Part shown: piece after piece, positions 37,601-50,500 of the stretch
Layout of the letters: the number at the start of each line of letters is the position of its first letter
Position numbering within the stretch: position 1 is the first letter of the stretch
Assembly: GCF_022458985.1 (NCBI RefSeq)
Contig: NC_061771.1
Location: forward strand, 19,603,501-19,667,500
Length of the DNA stretch: 64,000 nucleotides
Direction: 5' to 3'
Source of the DNA: Mugil cephalus
Lineage: Eukaryota; Chordata; Actinopteri; Mugiliformes; Mugilidae
Made by a program: the position numbers and the translations under genes
Notes under the pieces: generated by a model
Told to the model about the DNA's origin: nothing
What the model saw: only the letters and a program-made list of their open reading frames with translations
Database searches by the model: none

Positions 37601-40600
37601 CCAGTGAGCTAGCTCTGACAAATTTCTCGCTCATTCTTAACTGTGTGCTAACGCAAATTAATTCACGTCTAGAAAAAAATCATACAAACGCCCCTATTCA
37701 CAAAATGTTTGGTTTGCATGTAAGACTCATCCCTCTAAAATGAAAACCACGAGCGATAAATCTGTTTAGCGCTTGTGATGCTAATATGAAACTTTTGACT
37801 GGATGGGGCTCCTGAACTCGTGACATGGACGCAACAAACAAAGTCGTGTACACAGAACGCTTGCTGTTGAAGAGCTAACGCTAGCTGTTAGCCGCGAAAA
37901 CGTCGTTGCTAGGCGACAGCTGGCGTCTAGAAGCCACCGACGGCTAATAGCTCAGCAAGCTAGCGACGTAGTAGAGACGTGGTGAACAGATTTCACACCT
38001 CCTGTGTGAACTCTGTGAACCTTTCTGACAATTTGCTCCTACGAGGGCGTGAATACCACAAGAGTGCGGTGGATTCAGAAAAGTGTCTTCTTGTGGACAC
38101 AGCTAAGACGTATCTGAATCTTTAATAGCGCCGCTGCTAGTAAATCCTGAGTTTGAACCTAGAGGGTCCTGTGAAATATTGATGGCCTTTACTCATCGGT
38201 CCGGGGATGGATTAGAGCTCGGCTTGTGCGGTTGTCGAAGTGTAAACAGATTAGTGGTATCTTTCTGCGTGCACAGGTTTTGGAACAGCACTCTGATGGC
38301 CGGTGGAAAGGATGTATTCATGACAACCGCACAGGAAATGACCGCGTGGGCTACTTTCCCTCCAACATGGTGGAAGTCATCAAGAGGGCAGGTGACCACC
38401 CACATCACAGCTGTGCGTGCGTGTGTGTGTGTGTGTGTTTGTATATGTGGGTGGGTTGGTGGGTGGGGGTGTGAGCTTTTGCATGTGTGAGCGCAGCAGC
38501 TGTTCTCCAGCTACAGCCGATCATTAGTTGTAGATAGCTGCAGCATCATCTGCTCTTTTTTGGGGCAGCCCATCCGTTGTCCCCCAACCTGTCAATCATC
38601 TCCATCGATCAAACACTGTCCTCTATTGGTGGTCACCCCACCTCCCCCCGCCCTCTTATATCTCTGCTCCTTCTGTCACCCTCCCTGATTAACAATCCCT
38701 GTTCTGCTCGATAGTTATGCTTTCGTTCACATTGTTTGTTTGCTTTATCGCTACAGTGATATTATATTTTAATTTAACGGATATATTCCATGTGGATATA
38801 TGGATGTATTATTTTCTCATGTTTTGATTTTAATCAGTTATTATTTTGTGCATTTTTTAGATTCTTCTTGTTACACCTGTTTTGTTTCAAGTTTACTGAT
38901 CAGTTGTTGTTGTTGTTGTGTTGTTGTGTCGTTTTGCACCTCCCTGCTCCTGGCTCGTGTCCAGGCCACTCCCCCTCCCAGCAGTGCCACACCCTCCTTC
39001 TCCGCAGGCCCAACCCCTGTCCCATTGCCTCGGTCAACGGACATTCATACCCCCCCACCAAAGTCCTCCCCCTGCATCTGACTCCCCCTCCTCCCCTCCA
39101 CCCCAACACACAGTCCCTCCCTCGGTTCTCCTCATTTGGGTACGTTCCTCTTCCCATCTCTCCTCCGTCTCTGTCTACTCCTCCTCCTCTGTCCACTACT
39201 CCTCCTCCTCCTCCTCCTCCTCCTCCTCTCTCCACTTCTCAGGAGCAGCAGAGTCAGACAGGTACATACTGTAGTGTCACTTTAAATCACAGATAAGCAT
39301 CCTTTCCATGTTTTTCTTCACGTAAAGAACATGTCGTACATGCTCCTGTTGCTTCTTTAAAAGATCAGCTCAACGAGAACTTTAGATATTTAAGATAATA
39401 ATCATAATAATAATCTGATAATCCTACAGTATAGACTATCTAAAATGATCGGGATTGATCACATAACTCAGTTATTCTCAATTGGGGTGTAATTGAAAGG
39501 GGTCTGTGAAAAAAAAAAGAAATCCTTCAAAAAAAGATCATATGATAGAAATAGGATTATTTTAACCTTTGTCTAAACCGCAGTTTATTAAGAGATCTCG
39601 CTCCCGGGTTACTTTGTTCAAAGTTACTGCATGACATAGCCAATACAAACTTAACACAAACTGCATCCATTTCAAATGTTGAATACTGTTTCAGTGGGCA
39701 TGCACCATTCATTTTTTCTTTTAATAATGCTCTTATTGTGAAAGATCTTCAGGGAGCTGTTGTGAGAAACTCATTAACGTACATCTTCAGGTTAGCGCTT
39801 GAAATTAAGCGAAGCTCATTTTTGATGCAGAGGACCCCAAAAAGTTTTAGAACCACTGACGTAGCTGATGCAGTTTGTTTTAGGTGCAATTCTTCTTCAC
39901 GCCCTTTTGTACTTGGGCGTTTGTAATCTGAGCGAATTGACCTTTTAATTGAAACATTTGAATTCAAGGCGCCGCTTTAGAAACTTCACCTGCATATTAC
40001 AGAGCATTTAAGAAGCACTGCTCCAAATATTAAAACGATATGAAATGACTTGCACTTGTTTAACTTGTTTAGGCATGTGTAGGTGAGTGAGTGTCTGTGT
40101 GTTTGCTCATTTAATAGTTAAACACATTTATATATGAAAATTATATCACATATCGCACATATTGCTTGTGTTGCTGCTGATTATTTACTGCATTTGTGGT
40201 AAAAAAGAACTTTCTTTACAATGATAATGTGGAAGTAACAAACATATATGCTTTTGTGTGCATGCGTGTGTGTGTACAGGTTCACGAACTGCAGAGCTGA
40301 GTCCTCAGGGCTCTCCCACTTTAGGACAGCAGAGCAGCACCAGTGAGGACATCTGGGTGCTGCGCAAACCGCTGGCAGGTAAACTCAGTGGAAAAAGTGA
40401 AAATGTATATATATTTATTCCCCCCCTGCACGTCAGTGAACGCTCAACTGTGGCGCGTTTGCCTTTTGAGGTGGCGACCGGAGCGGCAGCGTGGGCAGCC
40501 TGGGCAGCGTCCGGTCATCGAGCAGTTTGCAGAGCTCTGGAAACACGCACGTTCTGACCACACCGGCGCCCAGCCCGCACCCAGCGCCCACACCAGGAGT

Positions 40601-43600
40601 CAACACGCACGGCCTCAATGCGCCGGGCCTGCACGCGCAAGCAGAAGGGGTTAAGGTAGGAGACATTTTAGCTTTGCTTGCTTTCGCTTGTTTTATAACT
40701 GTTACCACAGTGTCATGAAAAAAAAAACTAAAAAACAACAACAACAACAGACACATCGTTTCTGGGAAACAAAACATTTTCAGGAAACTAGCACTACTCT
40801 AGGCACCTTGTTAACCACAATTCTGTTTCCGGCTCAGTTTCCTCTTCCGTTGAAGGGATCAGCACTTTTTTTTTTTTTTTTCTTCTCAAGAGTACAACAG
40901 TTGCATTGTGATATGTTGTGTCAGTTGCAACACAGGTGTATGGAAAACTACTAGAACAATACAATGTGCAAGTGAAACTTTGCCAACACACATGTTTTGT
41001 CTTAACTGCAGATTGGTATGTGATTTGCTCGGCGTCAGATAGGCGGACTTTGTTGTGTTTGATTTAATTAAATTCATTTTTATTTGTATACAACAGTACT
41101 ACAAGACACTTGAAACCTCGAGCCCTGAAATCCAGCTCATCTGCTTGTGTCCGGCCAAACAGAGACAGAGAAAACAGATCAGAATGGAAAAATACTTTGT
41201 TCATCCCCTGGGGGAAATTCAAGTGTCCAGTAGCTTGTCCACAAACATACACAGACATCAACATAACACACCAACGAAATCACCAGAATCTAAAGTGCAA
41301 GAAAATATGTAGATATGTGTGGAAGTATATGTGTGTGTGTATGGGATGTACTAGTATGTTAATAGGAATTACTGTGTGAAAAATATGTACAGAATGAGAT
41401 AAACATACACCTGATTAAAGCGTACACATAGAATCTAAAATAGCTGATGCATGTTACATGAAAGACTGAAAATCAACATAAACAAAGGCATCAAATCAAA
41501 CTGTTAGATACTGTTATAAATATAAAAACTTATATTTAGGATTCATATGAGCCTTGTTTTAAGGTAATGTCCTGTGTATGTTTGAGTTAAGAAAAGCAGA
41601 AAACAAAGGATCATTATTATAAACATAAACAAGCCAAGTGACAGTCATAGTTGTGGGATTTTGTCTACAGTGCATTTCATTGTCTGCGTAATGTTGATTT
41701 TAGTGTCGCCTTCATTCCTCGTTGTTGCTCATTCTAGTGTTTGTGCCTCATCTGTGGTGATAAATTGCAGGAAATATGAGAGGAAAGTCTTTTTCCGTGT
41801 CCTGAGCTGAGTCACGAGACCCTCTGGGGTTTGAATGATTACGCGCGCTTAAATGTTACTTACTAGTGTGTGTTTATCTGTTCGTCTGTGTGTGTTTTTG
41901 TGTTTTTAGCTCCTGGCCACCGTGCTGTCTCAGTCTGTGAAAGCCAAGGAGCATCTCCTGGAGCAGTCGCAGTCTGTCGAGCAGTCAGCAAGTAAGGACA
42001 CAAACTCACCCGAGCGTCACACGTGGCAGTTTGCGCTGCTTTAAACAGATACTACAAAGCGCGGCTTCTCTCGTTTGTAATGAAAGTGATGTCACCGGTT
42101 GATTCACAAAGAGTTCTTTGTGCTAAAGTGATGACAATTAATGAGCGCGCAGTTACGAGAGCCTCTGGGCTTGCTTGAATCGCTATCATGCTTGTCATTT
42201 TTTTCCCCCTTTGTTTCACTTTACATCAACCTGGTCCTCTAAAGACAACCTGTCTGTTCGTATAAAACACGACCAGCATTTCCCGAGCCGGCCCTCGTGT
42301 AGCAGCGTTTTAAGACATGCTTTATTCATAAAAGCTGCTCTAATATGCTCCATGAAACCAAAAGGGACAGAGCTGCTTGCAACACATTCTGTTTGCTTCT
42401 CAGGAATCTGTTCGCTCTTGGTTTAACTTTACTATGTTAGACAACCGTTAGCGTCAGGAGTCACATACACTGATGTGGCATAACATTATGACCACTGACA
42501 AGTCAGACATCTAGCACCCACAGAGACCAGACCAGACATCTAGCACCCCATAGCAATCCTTGATGGCAGCAGCCGGCACAATCAAGTTTGGAGGCACAAG
42601 GCCTACACCATTGGTCTTCAACAGGGGGTCTGCAGCCCCTAGGGGGTCCGTGGAGGTACAGCTGGGGTCGGTCGCAAAATCTTTGGTTGATGAGACATTT
42701 TTTTATATATTTTTTTTAAACTTTTCCCCGACAAATTTAAATTTCTTTCAACACATATTAATATGAATCCAACATATTTTAGTAAAGGGATAAATGGAGG
42801 CAGAAGACGTTACTTTCAGTAGCACTTCACTCATTCAGTGATGCAGGAGCCAGCTTAGCAGCCACCGTTTCACACAAACGCCACACTAGATCTGTCAATC
42901 TGCCTCCTGTACACATAGGCCCCGCCCCTATCGCTGCTGAGCCAATCACGAGGCTGTATATCACACACTGACCCTGTCAGGTTCCCCGCAATTGGCTGAG
43001 AGCCTATTCAGTCCCCAGGTGAAACACAAGAATCAATAGGCAGTATTAGCAGAAGAGAAGCTAACAGTGCGTGGTACATGTAGGTATGTTTAGGTTTATG
43101 GCAGTTGAACCTGTGTATTATCTGAATAGCTTAATATGAATGCAAAATGATAATAGTGTATATTATAAGGACTAGGCCAATTTAATATAGAACACATATA
43201 GTAGGTAGGGGGTCCCTGCTTAATCTGTCCATCAGTTTGGGGTCCTTTGCCTGAAAAACACTGAAGCCCCCTGACCTACACAATATATGGTCATAATGTT
43301 ATGCCTGATTGTCCATGATCGACTCTCTATTTATGGTAGAGAGAGATTACATCTTCATGCAAATTCTTTATCTCCCAATTTGGATGTGTGAACTTTGCAT
43401 ATTGGCCGATATCAAATAACTGTGAACTATGAAAGCTAATCGTCTACACATCTACTAGCTTGTACCAGCTACTAGCTTGTGTTGCATCACTGTCTCATAT
43501 AGTTTTCACTTATCTTTTCGCGCTTTCTTTATAAAGCTTTAAGTGTGCTTTGAATTCATTTTCCAACATTTGCTGCTCCAGTTAGTCCTCTTTGCCTTGG

Positions 43601-46600
43601 TGGCTCATTCACTTGATGTGCCTTCAAATGATTTACACTAAAAATTAACACTTGTGCCACCCATTGAAGTTGCAGCTTTCTATATTGTGTACATTTCTCT
43701 TTTAGTGGTGCTATATTCCTGTGCAACAAATGCCAAATTGTGTATATTTTGCTTGCTGCGGTTCAAACCACTTTAACAGAAATCAATTTCTTAGCTGCTC
43801 TGAGAATGGTAACCTACACATCAAGTTTGGCAGTTACTTCACTTAATGAATTTGTGACAAGGCGCGTACAAGTTGAACACTGCATTACTGTCAGCAGCAC
43901 GTGTAGTTTACAGCGTGATTGATGTACAGTATCCTATGCCATGGTATCGACATCCAAATGGTGTCTCAGGCATTACACTTAATTGGGACAAGGTCTGTAG
44001 TGGATTTATTAATCCTGCTTTGGAAGAAGCACTCACATTAGCATATTTAATCTGCTGTCATTCTACAGGTTTAAGTGTTGTGTGGGAAGTGCAGTGTGAA
44101 AACAGCACCATAAAGACAGCCAAGCATGGAAGCTGTTACCAAAATTATAATGAAGGGCTGCAGTACGTAGGCAATAGAAAGCGGCTTCTCACCCTTATAG
44201 AATACTCTTTTTCACCACATAATACCAATACCAATGGCTTTTCAGCATTTTAAGAATAACACAAAAAGGGGACATTTTATCTCCTGCCTCAATTTTTTTT
44301 TAATGAGAATTGTTTTTCAGACTGGCTCGGCTATGTGTGCATAATTAAGTACAAAATTGAAATAACAAAATTGTCTTTTTCTGCATTGAAAGCAATTAAT
44401 GATTTCTCTCTTCTGTTTTTCCCTTGTCTCACTTTTCCACCTCAACCTCAAAGGTTCTTCCAGTTGCACGGTTCATGAACAGCGGTCGTTTGAGCGGAAG
44501 GCAGAAGAGGATGATGGGAAAGTGAGTTTTTGGATGCCGCTTTGGTTCACTTCTGTTTGCTTCCAACAAAGGCATCTAACATGAGTTAGGGCGAGGTGTC
44601 TGACAGGATGCCAGAGATGCCACCCTGAGGATGGACATAGTGAGTGTGTCACCATGGAGACAGGCAGAGTGCCCCCCCCCCCACCCCACTCCATGTGTTC
44701 TAGAGCCAAGCTGGTTGCTGGGCGACGGCACTGTTTCAGTCAGAGAGGCCAAAGTGAACCAAGGTTGTAGCGTGTCCTCATTGGTTGGTATCTGACAGAA
44801 AGTCATTCACAAAATAAGCATTTTTTTAGGTGATTAGCCCAAAAAGTGACTTTGAATTTACACTTCCAACGAGAGCCTCAGCCCTTCCCATTTCTAGAAA
44901 AACATATACCTTTTGAGGGTTTTTTTTTTTTTTTTTCATTTCCCTTTCTGCCTGGGTGCAGTGATCTGAAAATCTGGCTAATTATTAATAGAAGGAATTC
45001 TATTCTCTTGTAGGTCCTACTATTAACAAACCCTTTAGAACATAAAGCATTATTGCATATTTTAGTAGCTGTATGTTAAGTAATTCTGAGCATAAATGTT
45101 GGTGGTACATCTCTTCCACTTTGAGAAAGATAGCAGGGTTTGTATCTATATCACTAGATGGAATAGTAGGGCTGCTCATAGGTAGGTAGGTAGGTAGGTA
45201 GGTAGTAGGTAGTAGGTAGGTCATAGGTAGGTAGGTAGTAGGTAGTAGGTAGGTAGGTAGTAGGTAGGTAGGTAGGTAGTAGATAGTAGGTAGTAGGTAG
45301 GTCATAGGTAGGTAGGTAGTAGGTAGTAGGTAGGTCATAGGTAGGTAGGTAGGGCTGGACCACAGACCACATGAACCAACTCTATTACTTGTTCCAGAGC
45401 CGATTCCCTTTCCTGGTAAGCTCTCCCTGTTTGTTCCCTATTTGTAGTGCAGGGTTAAGTGTGGACATTAACCCAGTGGTTATGCTGTTTTCTGGAATGT
45501 TTTTTTTTTTGTTTGTTTTTTTTGTTTTGTCTCCTGTGTTCTAGAAACAGCCCGCGTTCCGTGCTTCTAGAAGAAGAATGCAGACTCTTCTAGAAGCAGG
45601 CACTAGTGTTCTGCGCTCTAGAAGTCGACAGTAGTGCTTGGTACTCTGTGTACTAGAAGCAGGAAGTAGTGTTCTATGCTCTGTGTTCTAGAAACAGGCA
45701 GCAGTGTTTTTGCAGCAAGAAGTAGTGTTCTGTGTTCTAGAAGCAGGCACTAGTGCTCTGTGTTCTAGAAGCAGCCAGTAGTGTTCTGTTCTTTGTGTTC
45801 TAGAAGTAGGTAGTAGTGTCTGTGTTCTAGAAGCAGACAGTAGTGTTCTGTGTTCTAGAAGCAGGCAGTAATGTTCTGTGTTCTAGAAGCAGACAGTAGT
45901 GTTGGGTGTTCTACAAGCAGACAGTAGTGTTCTGTGATCTAGAAGCAGGTGGTAGTTTTCTGTGTACTAGAAGCAGGCAGTAGTATTATGTGCTCTGTGG
46001 TCTAGAAGCAGGCTGTAGTGCTCTATGTTCTAGAAGCAGTCAGTAGTGTTCTGTACTCTGTGTTCTGGAAGTAGGTAGCAGTGTCTATGTTCTAGAGCAG
46101 GCAGTAATGTTCTGTGTTCTAGAAGCAGACAGTAGTGTTCAGTGTTCTAGAAGCAGACAGTAGTGTTCTGTGTTCTAGAAGCAGGTAATAGTGTTCTGTT
46201 CTTTGTGTTCTAGAAGTAGGCAGTAGTGTTCTGTGTCCTAGAAGCAGGCAGTAGTATTCTGTGCTCTGTGTTCTAGAAGCAGGCAGTAGTGTTCTGTGCT
46301 CTGTGTTCTAGAAGCAGACAGTAGTGTTCTGTGTTCTAGAAGCAGACAGTAGTGTTCTGTGCTCTGTATTCTATAAGCAGGCAGTAGTGTCCTGTGCTCT
46401 GTGTTCTAGAAGCAGGCAGTAGTTCTCTGTGTTCTAGAAACAGTCAGTAGTGTTCTGTGCTCTGTGGTCTGAAGTAGGCAGTATTGTCTGTGTTCTAGAA
46501 GCAGACAATAGTGTTCTGTGTTCTAGAAGCAGACAGTAGTGTTCTGTTCTTTGTGTTCTAGAAGTAGGCAGTAGTGTTCTGTGTTCTAGAAGTAGGCAGT

Positions 46601-47511
46601 AGTGTTCTGTGCTCTGTGTTCTAGAAGCAGACAGTAGTGTTCTGTGTTCTAGAAGCAGACAGTAGTGTTCTGTGCTCTAGAAACAGTCAGTAGTGTTCTG
46701 TGCTCTGTGGTCTGAAGTAGGCAGTAGTGTCTGTGTTCTAGAAGCAGACAATAGTGTTCTGTGTTCTAGAAGCAGACAGTAGTGTTCTGTTCTTTGTGTT
46801 CTAGAAGTAGGCAGTAGTGTTCTGTGTTCTAGAAGTAGGCAGTAGTGTTCTGTGCTCTGTGTTCTAGAAGCAGGCAGTAGTGCTCTGTGCTCTGTGTTCT
46901 AGAAGCAGACAGTAGTGTTCTGTGTTCTAGAAGCAGACAGTAGTGTTCTGTGCTCTAGAAGCAGACAGTAGTGTTCTGTGCTCTAGAAGCAGGCAGTAGT
47001 GTCCTGTGCTCTGTGTTCTAGAAGCAGACAGTAGTGTTCTGTGCTCTGTATTCTAGAAGCAGGCAGTAGTGTCCTGTGCTCTGTGTTCTAGAAGCAGGCA
47101 GTAGTGTTCTGTGCTCTGTGTTCTAGAAGCAGGCAGTAGTGACGTGGCTGGGTGAGTTTCAGCTGCAGTTCTACACCACCCACTTCCTCACCGCGGGATA
47201 TGATCTAGACACCATTAGCTGCATGACCCCTGAGGTAAGGTCATGACCCCTGACCCCCTCACGCCCCGCCCCTTGTCTGTCAAGGCTCCGCCCAGCACAG
47301 CTCTCAGTTCAGCTCCCCACTGACCTGGATGATGTCATCATGACCCTCCTGTCTCTGTCACCTGACCCCCCGGTGTGAGTCCTGAGCCTCAACCAGTCAC
47401 TTCTCATACTGTGTCTGCTTCATTGACATACCTGTGTTCACACATGGCCATGTGTCCCAGTCTGTGCCGTAAACACTACTCTGTGTTTGTCTTTCAGTTC
47501 AGTTTAGTGCC

Positions 47512-47564
<53 letters not shown>

Positions 47565-50500
47565 TTTTGTGTACTGAAGCAGACACTGTGGTATGACGTA
47601 AACCCTCCTGAGGCCAGGGGACTCTCATCAGAGATTATCCTAGGCAAAATATTTCTGAAGGCTTATCACAACACATGTATGAAAGTCAAACTTGCAAATG
47701 GAACTGTTTACCTTTCGAGCGGAAAAGAACACCTGCAGCAGCGATGGTGAGTTAGTGTTTTGTTACCGGTTGGTGTGACTAAGTGTGCTTTGCGTTGAAG
47801 GACCTGACGGCGATTGGAGTCATGAAGCCCGGACATCGAAAGAAGTTAACGTCAGAGATCAGCAAGCTGCCCTCCACAGACTGGCTGCCAGACCACAAGC
47901 CTGTAAGGCTCTCATCTTTCTGTACACACTGGGGAGAAAGGGGGAAGATGTTCAGTTTTCTTTTTCTGATTGTTTAAACACCAGGCAGACAAGTGTGTAC
48001 ACATTAAGACTTTTAAGAGGCACCGGTTAGTAAAGAATATTAAAATCTTTAAATCTTTGTGTGTCCCTTTGTGTATTTCAGGCCAATCTAGCAGACTGGC
48101 TGTCTCACCTGGGCCTTAGTCAGTACTACCAGGTTCTGGTGCAGAACGGGTATGAAAACATTGACTTTGTCTCGGACATCAGCCTGGAAGACCTGCAAGA
48201 GATTGGCATTACAAAGCTCGGTAAGACACAGCTAAATCGTTAGGATGGAAACCAGGATTACGTAATGATGTAATGATGCATGGTAATCATAACTTTTTGA
48301 CAGTAACAAATGTTCCAAGACCTCGTCAGCCTGGAAACCGTGAACCCGTGGGGTTGTTTTAATGAGCAGACTGGTGCAGAACAGGGTCACCACAAAAAAT
48401 TAGCAAATTTCCAGGAAATCTTACTGTGCATTCCTACTAATTGCTGGAATCCCTCTTACCTAACTCTAAATATGGCTTCTTTCTGCCTCCCCTCAGGCCA
48501 TCAGAAGAAGATGATGCTGGGGGTGAAGAGACTGAAGGAGTTACAAAGAAAAGAAAGTGGCTCTGAGCCTCCCCAAAGCCCCTCCACACCCCCGCCCAGC
48601 CCAGGAGGCGGCACCGCCTCAGAGCCACGGAGGGAGGCGAGGAAGCAGAGGGACGGTGCCCCCAGCCCGCTGGCCAAACCCCGCCCAGGTCTCACACATT
48701 CCCAGACCCCTCCCCAAACCCCACCACAAACCCCTCCGCACGCACGCACCCAGCAGGCCTCCCCCAGGGCCCGCCCGCGCCCCTCCACCCAGACGGCGGC
48801 CGACGCGTCCGTGCCGCTGCTGCGGCTGCCCGGTGGGGAGGAGGAGCGACGCAGGACTCACAGTCTGATCGGCTCGGAGTCCGACTCTAGATACGCCACC
48901 GTGTGCCGCAGCAGCTCCACACATACCGCCCCCCCTAACGATGTCACTGTTAACCGCAGCCAATCTTCTGTCACCCTCCGTCCCCGCCGAAAAGGTCGAC
49001 CCCCGACGCCGCCTAAGCGGTCCTGTTCTTCCATTACCGGAGGCGACGGCGAGGGGGAGAGGCAAGCGGACGGGCTGCTAGGGCTGCCAACCTATCGGGA
49101 GCGGAGGGCCAGCGACTGCGGCAGCCTGGGAGCGGCTCTGAGAGCCCAGGACTCAGCGGGCCTGCAGAGATCAGAGGGGGCCTCTGGGAGCGTTCGCAGC
49201 CTCGCAGCCATGCTGGAAACATCCATCGTGGTCGGAGCCAAACCCATGCAGAGGAACATGGGGAGCAGCACCAACTACCTACAGGTGTGTCTCTGTGAGA
49301 AGTGGATTTTTTCGTTTTTAAAATGTCAGCGATATGCATGCGTAACGACCATGTGACCCGCAGGTCAGCCCGCCGCTTCTCCGTCGGCAGGACGGCGCGG
49401 GAGGTATAGGATCTGAGGAGGACGACGTTTTGAGTCGGCGCAGGACCATCAGCGGGCTCGAAGGCCTCCCCGGCGACGCCGCCGACCAGCTGCCCCGGCA
49501 ACACGTCCAGCAGCGCCCCGAGCCCCGTCCCCGCTCCACCGTGGTCACCTCGGCGTCGGAGATCACGGACGGCACGGCGACACTCCGGAGGAGGCCGCGT
49601 GCCCCGGCAACGGAGCCCGAGCCGCCCGCACCGTCGCCCGCGGCCACCACCGTCGTCACCATGACGACCGGCACCGACACCATACGCAGGAGGCAGCGCG
49701 CGTCCGACCACGCGGAGCACGTCGTTCAAAGCAATAACCGGCCGGATTCGCCCGGCAGCCCGATGGACGGCGGCCGCAAAGGCGTCGGCGAGCCGCAGCA
49801 GAACGGCGGCGTGGTCCTGAGGCGGCGGCCCGTGTCCGAGGTCTCCGAGAGGACGGAGGGCAGCAGGGAGAGCTGCGAGTGGATGGAGGCCAGGAAGTCT
49901 CTGAAGCCGCCGGTCTCACCCAAACCATCCACAGTCAGCCTGAGGAAGACGCAGGCTGACCCCCCGACCCCGACTCGCAGGGTCCCCATACCCGGGCCCG
50001 ATAACGCCGACACGGCACAGAGTCCCGGTGAGATACACACAACACAATATGGAAATCAATTTTAATCACTATCACTATAAAAATGACCTCACATAGGGCT
50101 GTAAAAGGTTATAATCGTCTTTATGTGGTAGAAACAGTAGAAATATATGCAGCCATGTCTCATAATGGTTTAAGCTTGTTACATATATAAATATAATACA
50201 TATATATGAAAACTGTGGGTGGTACACAACAGAACACAAAGTTTATAACAGATGGCCATTATATAAAGCTATAGTGTTGTTATTTGTGAGACTGGATCGT
50301 TTAAAATAAATGTGTGATAGTTAAAGCTATTTGTTTGAGGAAGCTGCAACTGGAAAACTTAGCAACTTTATGCTTTTATATGATAAAAGAACAGTGATAT
50401 TAAGTCTGACGAACTGACGGTGCCGTTCTTTCTTCCCAGAGCTGAAGCGTGTGCCTCCTCCCGTATCCCCAAAACCCCGCGGGCCTCCGACAGCACCCAA

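Noticed and set aside
43740..44253. Plus-strand open frames of 60 and 126 codons
   Set aside because: Within caskin1 intron 13, no family match and no splice sites; probably old repeat sequence.
47133..47139. Acceptors after 47136 or 47139 for caskin1 exon 15
   Set aside because: They give a stop codon or break the phase required by exon 14; only 47126 or 47132 keep the frame.
45541..47140. Regular array resembling a CRISPR locus
   Set aside because: Units are contiguous with no unique spacers, in a eukaryotic intron; it is a minisatellite.
49034..49729. 231-codon open frame on the minus strand
   Set aside because: Antisense shadow of GC-rich caskin1 exons 18-19. The plus-strand reading has family conservation and splice sites.
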